Of a stretch of 64,000 nt of DNA, positions 24,548 through 35,532 are shown piece after piece. The DNA is from Bufo bufo. Its lineage: Eukaryota; Chordata; Amphibia; Anura; Bufonidae. The notes beneath the pieces were generated by a model. The model worked only from the letters and a program-made list of their open reading frames with translations. It did not search any database and was not told the origin of the DNA. The DNA is taken from the NCBI RefSeq assembly GCF_905171765.1, contig NC_053391.1:193636559-193700558 (forward strand), read 5' to 3'. Every line of letters begins with the position of its first letter. Within the stretch, counting starts at the first letter, position 1. The position numbers and the translations under genes are program-made.

Positions 24548-24715
24548 GGCCTCATGCACATGGCCGTTGTTTTGGTTCACTTCAATGGGGCCGCAAAAGA
24601 TGCGGACAGCACTCCGTGTGCTGTCCGCATCCGTTGCTCCGTTCCGTGGCCCTGCAAAAAAACTGAATGCGGTTTGCGGACTGCAAAAAAACGGAATGGT
24701 CGTGTGTATGAGGCC
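24548..24715. mobile_element. PIF/Harbinger-like MITE, TTA duplication
   Basis: Left end 'ggcctcatgcacatggccg' and right end 'gtcgtgtgtatgaggcc' are inverted copies. TTA is duplicated at 24545-24547 and 24716-24718. It is a short version of the 18389-18728 family. Confidence 0.85.
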
Positions 24716-24724
24716 TTAATCATC

Positions 24725-25967
24725 TCAAAAAGAATCTCAAAACCGGACAAAATTGTTCAGTTTTGTCCCCATGCATTCTGAATGGAAAGAGATCCATTCA
24801 AGATGCATCAGGATGCCTTCTGTTCCATTTTGTGACCGGACACAAAACTGCTGCAAGCTGCGGTTTTGTGTCCGTTCATCGTAATGGTACAAACTGGATC
24901 CATCACTACAATGTAAGTCAACGGTGACAGTTGTAGTTTTTTAGTATCCTAAAAAAAACGCTCCGTCACCCATTGACTTTCAATTTACGGATCCGGTTTG
25001 TTCCATTTTGATTTCACACGATCACATCCTAACAGAATGGATGCATACTGATATATAAATCAATGCAGGAGAAGACTCCAGCGTAATGTAAACCGGACGT
25101 GTAACGGTCGCGTACACACAGGGGGGAGGGAAGTGACCACTGTGCTCCACCCTTACCCCTGGCCCTGCCTACTTGCCTCGCGAGTCCTAATGACAGGGGA
25201 CAACTGGACGGCAATCCCTAACTTGGAATAAGTGCAGGGATGACAGACAGACAAACAACAGGACGTGAACGGACCGAGTCAATACCAGGAAAGCTGCAAA
25301 GTACAAATGGAGCAAGCAGAGAATTGTCAGGAGAAGCCAGGGTCATAAATACCAGGAGAGCAGAGAAGTACAAGAGGAGTCCTAAGAGAGTAGTCAGGTG
25401 GGAGCCGAGGTCACAATACCAGGACAGATGCGCAGTACAGGCGGAGCAGGCAAAAGGATGGTCAGGGAACAGGATCAGGTAAGTATACAGCAGTCCAACA
25501 AATAGCCAGGAACCTAGAAAATAACAGGCAACCTGTAGCCAGCAGGCTGCCTGTATTTATAGTGGGGAGTGAGGGTCATGTGACGTGGCCAGCGTCACAT
25601 GACCGACAGACCAACCAGTCGAGCACCGAGTGATCAGCTCGGCGCTCAAGGCAGACTAGGATCAGGGAGCCACCCAGCTAGTAAAGCCGCCCTGGGAATG
25701 AGGTCAAACACAGAACCTCATTCCAAAAGCTAAGCAACAGTTCTGCGGGCAATGGGGGACCGAGTGCACCTTCGGAACCCCGTGACAGGACGGATCCGTT
25801 ATGCAGGCCATAGACTTCTATTATGACGGAATGAATAACAGAATGTTATGCATTCCGTCATGGAATTGTGCTATGGTCCGTAGTAACGGAATCCATAACA
25901 CAATTCAGTAAATACCACAACATGAACCCACACACGAACTTCAAAATATGAAATTCGCTCCTCCCTA
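24725..25967. mobile_element. Composite MITE split by LTR unit
   Basis: Sequence left of 25095 (inner words 'gcattctgaatgg', 'gttttgtgtccg') and right of 25792 ('catagacttctattatgacg') reads as mobile-element interior interrupted by the LTR-like unit at 25100-25787. The right side ends 'gaaattcgctcctccctag', a hAT-like terminus at 25967. The left terminus was not identified. The 'atagacttctattatgac' phrase recurs at 27443. Confidence 0.5.
25100..25787. mobile_element. Solo-LTR-like unit, 5-bp duplication GGACG
   Basis: The unit begins TGTAACGG and ends CCCCGTGACA, and GGACG lies on both sides (25095-25099 and 25788-25792). TG...CA ends plus a perfect 5-bp duplication are the signature of an LTR-retroelement insertion reduced to one LTR. 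Inside, a 65-bp-scale subrepeat ('aataccagga...gcagagaagtacaa') occurs three times between about 25280 and 25445. No protein domain is present. It is 688 bp long. Confidence 0.85.
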
Positions 25968-26199
25968 GTGGTAACCATGGAAACGAGCAATGCATAATGT
26001 GATGGATAAATGAATCCAGCCAGCAAAGGAAGCAATATGGATAATAACAATGCATTAGTAAGTGGCTTGTATTAACTTCCTCTTCATGATAAATGCTATT
26101 TGCTCAAGTAAGACAACCCCTTGAAGACTGCAAGGTAGTTAAAACGCGTTAATTGACTGTTCTGAAAATGTGCACTTTTTAATGCAAATACTGGAATAA

Positions 26200-27239
26200 A
26201 GATTTAAAGGTGTTTTCCAAGACTTTAAAACTGATGACCTATCCTCTGGATAGGTCATCAGTATCTGAAGGGTAGGGGTCCGACACCAAGGACTCCCGCT
26301 GATTAGCTGTTTGAGAAGACACCAGCGCTGAGGCCTTCTCCCAGCTTTTACTGGGCCAGTGACGGCACATTCATCGTTCACATGGCCTAAAACGCAGCTT
26401 AGCACAATTGAAGTGAATGGTGCTGAGCTGGGATACCAAGCACAGCCACAATACAATGTACGGTGATGTGCTTGGTAAGCATGGAGAAGGCCGCGGCTCT
26501 CACAATTGCACAGGTCCATTCTCAAACAGCTGATGGGCGGGGGTCTCGGGTGTCGGACCCCCACTGATCAGATACTGATGACCTATCCTGAGGATAAGTC
26601 CAATAGTGGGTCCCACGCACACTTAAAAAAGGATACAGTATTCAGATGCAAGAATTGGTGCTTTATTGTGAAAAACAAATCCATAGGGATTCATGCGTGC
26701 TATAGTGATAGCCCAAATTAAAAAAGGCCGCAGTAATCCATATTATATTGTATCCATCTGTTGGTTATATGCAACATTCAAATCTCAGGTGTTTTGGGGC
26801 GACTTTCACACACGTTCCAACTCTACGCCATATGGATACACTTCTTTCCACTCTGCCTTGCTGCGACTCATTGAAGAAGGTTCAAGTTGGACTGAAACGT
26901 CTGAGATTTGAATGTCGCAGATAACCAACAGATGGATACAATATAATATGGATTACTGCTGCCTTTATTAATTGTGGCTATCACTATAGCACGCATGAAT
27001 GTTTATGTTTATTTTGGTCAATATGGACATATGTTTTTCACAATAAAGCACCAATTCTTGCATCCGGATGCTGTATCCGTTTTAAATGAATGTGCGTGGG
27101 ACCCACTGTTGGACTGATACTTGGGGACTCTTCTCCTGCCACCCACAGCACCTTATAATTTTGGAGTGCATAGTCCCTTTTTTTCTAATTACTATCCTGA
27201 GGATAGGTCATTAGTATTAATATGTTGGAAAACCCTTTT
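26200..27239. mobile_element. TTAA-type MITE split by a foldback insert
   Basis: The left end 'aggtgttttccaa' and right end 'ttggaaaaccctt' are inverted and bordered by TTAA. The interior contains 'ctatcctctggataggtcat' and 'ggggtctcgggtgtcgg'. It is interrupted by a separate insert at 26597-27191. Without the insert the host would be a typical member of the 36905-37305 family. Confidence 0.8.
26597..27191. mobile_element. Foldback insert with 14-bp duplication, copy A
   Basis: CTATCCTGAGGATA occurs at 26583-26596 and 27192-27205, an exact 14-bp duplication of host MITE sequence around a 595-bp insert. The insert has two paired arm segments, 'tagtgggtcccacgcacac' through 'gctttattgtgaaaaac' and 'cgtgctatagtgatagcc' through 'ccatctgttggttat', each with its inverse downstream. 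The apex contains 'gaagaaggttcaagttgg' then 'actgaaacgt'. An unpaired tail of about 75 bp follows the right arm and ends in a T-run. The insert at 40037-40516 has the same architecture. No protein frame is supported. Confidence 0.75.
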
Positions 27240-27394
27240 AATTTTATTCAATTAAATAGTTGCTGATCTCTTTGGATGTAAACACGCTGTGCATCCGTGA
27301 CGTGGTTTATTGAGTTCTTCCAGAAGCTGGTACTGGATTATAGCTACATTGGAATATACTTGTGATAGGCGTGGCCTCAGCGCGGAAGCCTATA

Positions 27395-27600
27395 AGAGGC
27401 ATTCCGTATTGCATTCCGTCAAAATAGAAGTCTGTGCTGGCCATAGACTTCTATTATGACAGGATGCAATACGGAATGCCTCTTAAAGGCTTCCATGGTG
27501 CATGCCGTCATATAATTCTCTTATGGTCCGTAGTAACGGAATCCATTACAGAGTTCTTAGATAACCCAAACCGAATGCCGAACTTGCAAATCAAGTTCAA
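27395..27600. repeat. MITE-derived inverted repeat
   Basis: 'ggcattccgtattgcattcc' near 27400 is mirrored by 'ggatgcaatacggaatgcc' near 27462. 'gtccgtagtaacggaatcc' links it to the copy at 25875. Boundaries were not resolved. Confidence 0.5.
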
Positions 27601-27659
27601 AATATCCAACATATTCAATCCTTCTGGAAGTGCCACTGAAAGTTTAAAATAGCTTTTAT

Positions 27660-28062
27660 TTTCACAAGTCTTCATTTTCGGAGGCCTTTTTTGAAGACTG
27701 ATTTAAGACATGCCTAACAATCAGATTTTCACAAGTCTTCATTTTCGGAGGCCCTTTTAGAAAACTTATTTAAGACATGCCTAACAATCAGATTTTCACA
27801 AGTCTTCATTTTCGGAGGCCCTTTTAGAAGACTTATTTAAGACATGCCTAACAATCAGATTTTCACAAGTCTTCATTTTCGGAGGCCCTTTTAGAAGACT
27901 TATTTAAGACATGCCTAACAATCAGATTTTCACAAGTCTTCATTTTCGGAGGCCCTTTTAGAAAACTTATTTAAGACATGCCTAACAATCATATTTTCAC
28001 AAGTCTTCATTTTCGGAGGCCCTTTTTGAAGACTGATTTAAGACATGCCTAACAATCATATT
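27660..28062. repeat. Six-copy 67-bp minisatellite
   Basis: 'cacaagtcttcattttcgg' begins at 27663, 27730, 27797, 27864, 27931 and 27998, a strict 67-bp period. Each unit can pair AGTCTTC with GAAGACT across about 18 bases in the better-preserved copies. Variants are distributed symmetrically: copies 1 and 6 have 'ttgaagactgattt', 2 and 5 have 'tagaaaacttattt', and 3 and 4 have 'tagaagacttattt'. Confidence 0.95.
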
Positions 28063-28154
28063 GCTGAGATTTGTACCAGAAGAAGAAAAATAATAATATA
28101 ATAATAAAACATATATGTGCCCAGATAAATCTTTCTATCTTAACTTGCCCATAC

Positions 28155-28380
28155 TTAAAGGGAATCTGTCAACTCCAAAACACCCCCAAACTGCAATAAG
28201 CAATGTACAGTGTAAGTGATGCCGAGCCTGGTTATGCCGAGCCTGGTTATTTAGTAGTAATGGTTAGTCTAGCTTAAGGACTTTAGTGTAATTGGTCTTT
28301 GATCACATTAAAACTAAAAGAACAAAACATAGTCTAACACCTATCTTACACATCCTAAACTTTCATTATTAGATATCTTA
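28155..28380. mobile_element. TTAA-type MITE fragment
   Basis: Starts 'ttaaagggaatctgtcaac', a phrase typical of amphibian TTAA-flanked MITEs, and another 'ttaaagggttttctggg' start lies at about 28379. The right termini are not clear. Confidence 0.45.
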
Positions 28381-28479
28381 AAGGGTTTTCTGGGAATAAG
28401 CATCAGTAGCCTACCCTTGATAGGCCATTCATGAGTAATTGCTCAAAGTGTGATCCACAGGCCGCCCCACCAATCAGCT

Positions 28480-30010
28480 GTGTGAAGGGACTGTACTGGT
28501 ATCACAGCACAGCTTCTTCGTTCTGGGGATACTAAACTAGAATCACGCAAACATACAAAATGCATGGGTCAAATGTGCAGAAATTCTAACAAAGCAATAC
28601 TGAGGATACTGTTGCTTTATAGCCATTTTAGTCATCTATATAAATTTTACAGACATTGAAGTAACTTGCCTTTTCATCTTGTTCAGTCATCCAGGTATAT
28701 AGCATCTACAATGAAATTTATGATTTTGAAAGAATTTAAAGAAATACATAAAAGGCACAGTACTATGCAGACACAAGCAGGAGAAACATCTTCTATCGCA
28801 CAGTCATAACATTTTCTAGCTTCATTGTGGGTTGTTGGAGGGCCATTACTGGAGCATTTCTTTATAATGGGCCTCATATGACAAGACCGCTTCAGAGAAA
28901 ATGGCTATTTTTGCCTATAGTAATTACAGTTCATGTTCAATATATTCAGTGAATTTGAAAAATGGAGGTTAACCAAGTGTGTGAGGTGAATTTATCCCTG
29001 AGGGTCATTATTGTCTTTGTTCTGTCCCTGGTCAAGTGAGATGTTGCATCATATGTTATCATAATTTCTTCTGCATCTTTTTTCTTAGAACTAATGTTAA
29101 AGCAACCTTGCTTTAACATTATGTGAATATGGGGAATATGGTATAATATTAGCTGGTATTCTCCTTTTGTGCCTACCATTTTAGGATTCCCTCGGTGTTG
29201 TCACAAAGTGACTGCCAGCTTCTTAGACTACCTGTCAGTAGCTTGAGACACTCTCCTTTCTGCTTGTGGATGCATGAGGGCTGATGACCTCAACACTGTG
29301 TCCATTGTTTGTGTCAACCTGCTACATCCCAAAGACCTAATCAGAAGCTGCTCTTCTGCTGTCACTGCCTCCTCTTCTTCTTCAGCTTCTGACTGAGCCC
29401 TGGAACCAACAACAACTGGATGCTGCATGAACACTACCTTGGTGCTGGGGTCATCAGCAGTTATCCATCCAAGAGTAGAAGGGGGAGTTTGTCAATAGTA
29501 TACACTCAGCAAACAAGGGTACTTTGAAGTATGGCCATTTGTGGACCTTTGCCCATGTTGCTATTATGCAAAGCCATCAACTACTTTAGTGCAGTGTGAA
29601 GAGTTAACTTGCACCATGATTTACACCTATAATGTTTTATATTGTTGTACTGCATTTTATATGTTTATTGTAATATATCCTGTTTATTTGCACTGTTATT
29701 ACCCTGTATTTGCACTACACTGTAGAAGGGGTTAATACAGAGCCAGCTAATACGGACAGGCTTTGGGACTTTCTACTTATGCACTGAGAAGCTAAAAATT
29801 TCCACAGTTACCATAAGAGGATATGCAGAGCTAGGTTTTGGAGTGAAGAATCTGACACAGTGTCAGTGATTCTTTGTCTGGTTAAGCTTTGTCTAGATCT
29901 GGAAACTGCTTAGTCATCCCCATTGACTTGTATTGAGGTTAAATACAAATCTAGGTCAGACTGGAATTGCAACAATGTTTCTGTTAGGCTTTGCTTCTCC
30001 ACTGCACCCC
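28480..30010. other. No gene seen
   Basis: Unique-looking sequence. The minus-strand frame 29228-29434 has a glutamate-rich tract but no domain; it is not accepted as a gene. The region from 29710 has LTR-like wording but no boundaries. Confidence 0.35.
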
Positions 30011-30021
30011 TTCCATTAGAA

Positions 30022-30340
30022 CAGTAATCGGGAACCTTTTACAGGCCAAGCGCCCAAACTGCAACCCAAAAACCACTTATTTATCGCAAAAGTGCCAACA
30101 CGGCAATTTAACCTGAATACCAATATAGTAGATCTTCCATGTACTTTATCATTTAGCTATAATAGCCTGCCTAAATTCAGTGCGCGGCCTGTGCTGTTAA
30201 TATCGCGTCCTGCGCTGATGAATGGCAGAAAAAGTCTAAGGTATATTGGTACACTATAGACATTTTTCAGGGCACCGGTGTCCACAGAGAGGGCTCTGAG
30301 TGCTGCCTCTGGCACCCGTACCATAGGTTCGCCACCACTG
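30022..30340. mobile_element. hAT-like MITE, near-perfect 8-bp duplication
   Basis: The right end 'gccaccactg' is the inverse of the CAGTGGTGGC hAT terminus, and the left end CAGTAATCGGGAACC is a diverged partner. The flanks are CATTAGAA (30014-30021) and CACTAGAA (30341-30348), seven of eight identical. The interior holds 'gccaacacggcaatttaa' and 'gggctctgagtgctgcctc', known from frog hAT derivatives. Confidence 0.85.
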
Positions 30341-30344
30341 CACT

Positions 30345-32480
30345 AGAAGGTTCTAGTTCAGCTAGAAGCTGTATAAAAAGAGAGCTGTCAGAGGCCCTAG
30401 TTGTCTGCAGATAGGGATCAGTGTTCAGTATGAGAGACAAAACTCTGAGATGGGGATTCTCTGCCACAAACTCTGGGTCATCAGTCCCCTATTCAACTGG
30501 CTCTCAGGTCAAGGTGCATGGTGGAGAGGGGGCAGGAAGGCTGAGGAGAGAGGAGGAGAGGCGTAGATTCCGTAGATCCTCCTCTCCCTGTGCAACTTGT
30601 ACATGACCCCAGGTGGAGGGGTAACATAGACTTCTGTGCACTTTCCTTCCCATCAATCAAAGAACAAACCTGATCTTTATCACATATGGGGGGCCTGTTT
30701 TCCAGAAAAGAAGTGAGAAGATTAGTGTTTGCTCATCTAATCATGCCTTTGTGCCTAATTAGGCCTTTTACTGACTCCACACCACAGACATTTACAAACG
30801 TCCAGATGACAGCAGGAATAAGTCATACCACAAACACTGTCCCTATCCTGTCCATAACCGATCTGTAGCGTAAAATATGCAGAGAGCTTCTCTAGCGATA
30901 CCTGTTACACACTTCAGTAATAGCAATAACGACTATGACTAGAAAGGAATGTCTAAAATACATCTGCCAGATGGGAAAGGCTTCAGTCCATCAGAAAAGA
31001 CATTTTATCTCACTGACTCTCACCATAAACAATTGTTTTCAATGATTTTTACAAAAGAGAAACGCTCAAAAAGTCATATGTATGCAAAATGGTACCAATG
31101 AAAATGTCAGATTTAACTCCCGCAAAATACAATCCCTCACACTGCTCTGTCGAAGGAAAAATAGGATATGGCTCTCTGAATGAAGCGATGCAAAAATAAA
31201 TGATTTTTTTAAAGTGTTTTTCTACTGTGCATAATATAATGATGGAACATAAAAACCTATGCTGAACCAGTATGAAATATTGTTTTCCAATTTTTTGTTG
31301 TATAAAACCTGGGTGTGCTCCATACTCAGGTGTGTCTTATAGTCTGAAAAATACAGTAAATGTTTCACTATTCAACAGCAGTCAGTTTAGTTTTATTCCT
31401 CATAAATCACAAAGCTGGCAAATCTCTCTGATTGTAACGGGGAACGTGCATCTCGGGAAACATACTTGTCAGTGAAACTGACTTTTGACGCTCTGCTCCA
31501 GAACTAGAACTGTGGAATATGAAGCTCCTAACATCAGACACAAAGTGTCAACTAAGTGCATAGAGTACATCTGTAGTCACATCCCATACAGCTTGCTTCT
31601 GAAAAGAGGTGAAAATTATCTGCAGAATGGAAAATGGTAGAGAACATTTCATGGTCCCATATGTCAAGAAGTAAGCAAGCATCTATTAGTGCAAGCAGGA
31701 TTTGGAGGCTGGCTGGGGCAAGTGCAACACTTTATTCAGGGTAGGAACCATGATAAGCTCATTATCACTTTTTGTCAGCATTTTGGCTAAATGTCGATCA
31801 GTGGCCCCCCAGAAACTTCTTAGCAACCCTAACTCCCATGCAACCCCCACATCTGCGGCTAGTCAAGATCACTCTCTCAGACAAGGCCCAGCAGCCTCTC
31901 CGTCCGTTTCCTACAGTGTCTCTGTATATAATGTCATATTATCATACCAATGAGGGGGCCCTGACAATAAAATCGTTTAGTCCTCCACCTGGGTGGGCCC
32001 CTTCTGAGTTCAGGCCCCAAAGCTGCCGCTTCCCTTGCTTCCCCTATAGCTATTCCCTTGATGTCGATGTGATCTCGGTTTGTAACTAATATTTTATCCA
32101 ATGAGAAACAGCAGGCTGCATGAAATTAATATACACATCAAGTCACACAAATAAGCACACAAGAACTGGACCATGGCAACTGAAGGTATATTTAGGCTTA
32201 CTGCGCATTTCTTTCCGTTTTATGCATTTTACATGGGTCTATTACTCAGTCTTGATGACACATAATGATGATTAATTCAAATTACCTTCATACTATCTGA
32301 GATATATTTAATGAACCATATAATCACTCAAAAAACTTTGTTGCTTCTGTTGCCTAATTTTTTTCTTGTATCTTTTGACTTTTCAGATTAATATAAGCTT
32401 TAGAGGGAAAATGTGTAGTATATAGCAATGGTGCCAGTATTTTTCTAATGCCGGGCTACCTACTCCTAGATTCAGAGTAA
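30345..32480. other. No gene seen; small repeat fragments
   Basis: A TATAAAAAGAGAGCTG phrase at about 30371 resembles an LTR promoter but stands alone. 'gtgtcttatagtctgaaaa' near 31333 and a G/C-rich stretch near 31945-32060 resemble fragments of other hAT-like repeats. The frames at 30421-30606 and 31702-32089 are not supported. Confidence 0.35.
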
Positions 32481-33236
32481 CTGTAATGCTACTTTCACAT
32501 TAGCGCTTAGTATCCATCAGGATGTTCTGAGTTTTCATCTAGCCGATTCTCGAAGTATTTGCCGCGTTGCAGCCTGATCACCGCCAGTCCCTATTATAGT
32601 TAATGGGACAGGATGGTGAGACTTTAGCCTCTGGCTGCCGGCAGAGGCGTCTTTGCCGCAGGGCAAAAGGGGCAGCTGCCCCGGGCCCAGTTGCTCCTGG
32701 GGGCCCAAGGGAGCTCTGTTTCCCGACTCCCATTCACTAGGTTAAAACATTCGGGGCCTGGGCCTCGGATGTTTTGTCCCAGGCCCCGAATGTCCTGCCT
32801 GCCTGCTAGATACAACTGTATTGCCGTACACAGAACGGCAATACAATTGAATCTAATACACTGGGAAGAGGTGAAGGACCTGTGGTGACATCACAGGTCA
32901 TGTGATCAGCAAAACAGGCTGTGATAGGATGACCTGGATGATGTCACCTTCATGTGACCAGTGCAGGATTGGACCGGAGTGAAGAGGAGAAGGAGCCTAA
33001 TGCTGATGTCTGTATATGAGGAGAGGTAAGTGAAGGGAGAGGCAGAGCAATGCTGGGAGTTGTAGTTATTTAACTAGGATGTATGTTAGGGCTGAAGGGA
33101 GGGATGTTATTGACATGGAACTGTGTGCTTGAGGTGGCTGGGGGAGGGAGTAATGTTATTTACATGGGACTATACAGTATGTTGAAAGTGGATGGTGGGG
33201 GGGAATGATGTTTATGTACATGGGACTTAATGTTTA

Positions 33237-33718
33237 GGCTACGTTCACACTTGCGTTTGGGGATCCGCTTGTGAGATCCGTTTCAAGGCTTTCACAAGCA
33301 ACCCCAAATGCATCAGTTTAACCCCAATGCATTCTGAATGGATGCAGATCCATTCAGAATGCATTCGTTCGGCTCCGTACGGCACCCCGTTCCGTTTTGG
33401 AGGCGGATCCCAAAATGCTGCAAGCCTCGTTTTTGTGTCCGCATGGCCTTGCGGAGCCAAACGGATCCGTCCTGACTTACAATGTAAGTCAATGGGGACG
33501 GATCCCTTTGCATTGACATAAAATGGTGCAATTGTAAACGGATCTGTCCTCCATTGACTTTCAATGTAAGTCAGGACAGATCCATATTGGGACTTAGAAA
33601 TTCATATCTAATACAAACGAATCGGTCCTGAACGGATGCATTTGTTTGTATTATCGGTGCGGATCCGTCCTGTACAAGTACAGGACAGATCCGCACAAAC
33701 GCAAGTGTGAAAGTAGCC
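33237..33718. mobile_element. PIF/Harbinger-like MITE, TTA duplication
   Basis: Ends 'ggctacgttcacacttgcg' and 'cgcaagtgtgaaagtagcc' are inverted. TTA is duplicated at 33234-33236 and 33719-33721. The interior is rich in 'ggatccg' words and includes 'gcattctgaatggatgcag'. Same family as 59271-59699. Confidence 0.9.
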
Positions 33719-33769
33719 TTAGGGGGTGATGTTTACATTGGATTGTGCGTTGGAGGCGGCTGGGGAGGA

Positions 33770-34195
33770 GGTGATGTTATTTACATGGGACTGTATGGTG
33801 GAGGGAGGATTATAACTGCAGGGGGCACTGCAGATCCAGGGGACATTATAGGTGGTTTTATTACTACTGGGGGCTCTATAGGAGGGTCTTATAGATCCAC
33901 CTTATTTCTACTAAGCGCACTATGGGGGCCTTATTACTACTGATGGGTCTGTAGGGAGCTTTATTACCACTGGGGCAGCAATAGATGGCCTTATTTCTAC
34001 TGGGGACTCTGTGAGGGTATTATTAATATGGGAGGGCTCTTCTAATAATGGGGGCATTGTTGAGGAGCATTATCACGGTTGGGGTAGTGTTACTAATGAG
34101 GGCATTCTAGAAGGGAATTACTATTGGTGGGACTATGAGGAGCACTAATACTATAGGGGGCAGTAATGTTTCTTCAGGATAGTATTTGGGGGTAT
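33770..34195. repeat. Degenerate G-rich tandem repeat
   Basis: Phrases such as 'attactactgggggctctat' and 'gcactatgggggcctta' recur at 40-60 bp spacing. It is the counterpart of the array at 19990-21235 and precedes the same conserved module. Confidence 0.75.
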
Positions 34196-34203
34196 TGGGG
34201 GGG

Positions 34204-34373
34204 CAGGGGCATAACTAAAGTCTCATGGGCTCCGGTGCAGGAGTTCAGCTTGGGCCCCCCTTCCCTCAGTGCTTTGTGTGTCTTCTAATGCGGCACAAGT
34301 GTCTTTGGATCCCTTTATGCTCCTGGGCCCGGTAGCGACTGCTTCCTCTGCACCCCCTATAGCTACACCCCTG
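34204..34373. mobile_element. hAT-like MITE (CAGGGGC family), short copy
   Basis: Starts CAGGGGCATAAC and ends GCTACACCCCTG; the flanks are G-rich on both sides (TGGGGGGG and GGGGGGG), compatible with an 8-bp duplication. It is a shorter, reversed relative of 38843-39143 and 52701-53011. Confidence 0.75.
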
Positions 34374-34404
34374 GGGGGGGGTAACACTGTGGGGACTCCA
34401 GTTG

Positions 34405-34585
34405 GGGGATAATGATAGAATGTGAGGAAGCTAAGATGTCTGTGTGTCACACTCTGCAGAGACGAGGCGGCTGAGAGAAGTTGTCCAGACCGAGTGGAGA
34501 AGATGATGAGAGAGAAGATCTACAGAGAAGATGATGACAGAGAGGAGACGTCACCTGGAGGCCCTGGACGTGACAGGTAAGTGCT
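34405..34585. repeat. Conserved module after G-rich array, copy 2
   Basis: 'ggaagctaagatgtctgtg', 'cacactctgcagagacgag', 'ggctgagagaagttgtcc' and 'gaggagacgtcacctgg' appear in the same order as in 21240-21440. It ends at 'gacaggtaagtgctg', which fits a splice-donor consensus, although no transcript is shown. Confidence 0.75.
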
Positions 34586-34611
34586 GCTGTATAGCAAGTA
34601 AAGCAAAGTGC

Positions 34612-34630
34612 GGGGGGGGGGGGGGGGGGG
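34612..34630. repeat. Run of 19 G
   Basis: An uninterrupted G run between two C residues. It could form a G-quadruplex, and its true length may vary or be misassembled. Confidence 0.9.
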
Positions 34631-34936
34631 CGGGATCCAGGGGGCCCAAGTAAATTCTTGCCCAGGGTCCAATCAATATTAAAGACGGCCCTGGCTGCCG
34701 GATACTAAGCACTTGTGTGAAACTAGCCCAAATCAGACTGATTGTTTCCGCAAACACAGAGTGCCCACATGTCTTCTACTTCAGTTCCTTAACTATAACA
34801 ATCGAAGCATCTACGTTTGTAATGTTCAGTATCCTACTGATGTCTACAGATCAGGTCCATCCTATGACCATAATTCTGTTATACGCTTATCTTCAGTAAA
34901 TACACATTAGGTCTGTAAATACTTTCAATTCTAGTT

Positions 34937-35073
34937 CAGGGATGTCCAACCTGTGGCCCTCCAGCTGTTGCAAAACTGCAACTTCCATCATACCTGGACA
35001 GCCTACAACTATCAGGGCATGCTGGGAGTTGTAGTTTTGCAACAGCTGGAGGGCCAAAGGTTGGATATCCCTA
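34937..35073. mobile_element. hAT-like palindromic MITE
   Basis: Starts CAGGGATGTCCAACCTG and ends with the inverse GGTTGGATATCCCTA. The arms 'gccctccagctgttgcaaaa' and 'ttttgcaacagctggagggc' pair, and the middle has 'gcatgctgggagttgtag'. The flanks share 'tagtt' but a clean 8-bp duplication is not seen. Confidence 0.8.
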
Positions 35074-35532
35074 TTAGTTCTTTTTTTCCATTACTGTAGG
35101 ATTTTTATGGAATAAAAGCAGTTTGAGCTATACCCAGTAACAAGCTATTACTAACATGGTTAGGTTCTTGCTAGTGTTAGGTCTATTTACCTGTCTAAAA
35201 CTGGAAACTGTTATAAAATAAAGCACATATTTATATATGTAGAATATATTATTTTTCTGATATAACATGCGTTTTTTGACAGAATAGATAACAAAGATTT
35301 ATTAAGCATAATGATCTCCATGTCAATAGTGGAATTGTAGAATGTCTCATACACATGTCTGTATTATGACTCCATGCAACATCCAATATACATAATCATC
35401 TATGGGGCCCTGTTATACCTCCATAGACCTCCAATTTTATACAGAATTTTTTCTGTCAAATTCCATATGGACCTGACCTGTTAAGCTGTGACATGTTCCT
35501 TCCAATTTTCCCTAAAAACAATGCTTCTGTAA

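Larger units (their letters stand above)
32487..34728. mobile_element. Large Harbinger-like composite element
   Basis: Left end 'tgctactttcacattagcgc' plus 'ttagtatcc' and right end 'ggatactaagcacttgtgtg' plus 'aaactagcc' are inverted over about 30 bp. Flanks are TAA and CAA. Between them lie a nested MITE (33237-33718), a G-rich array, a nested hAT MITE (34204-34373) and the conserved module (34405-34585). It may be one 2.2-kb non-autonomous element enlarged by nested insertions; no transposase is visible. Confidence 0.55.

Noticed and set aside
24293..24781. 162-codon plus-strand frame, the longest in the window
   Set aside because: It runs from the Harbinger-like MITE at 23476-24458 into the next MITE at 24548-24715 and is a translation of repeat ends.
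26139..26564. 141-codon minus-strand frame
   Set aside because: It lies within the TTAA-type MITE; its peptide repeats that family's inner words and has no domain.
27660..28062. CRISPR-like array
   Set aside because: The units are contiguous 67-bp tandem copies with no unique spacers, in a eukaryotic setting.
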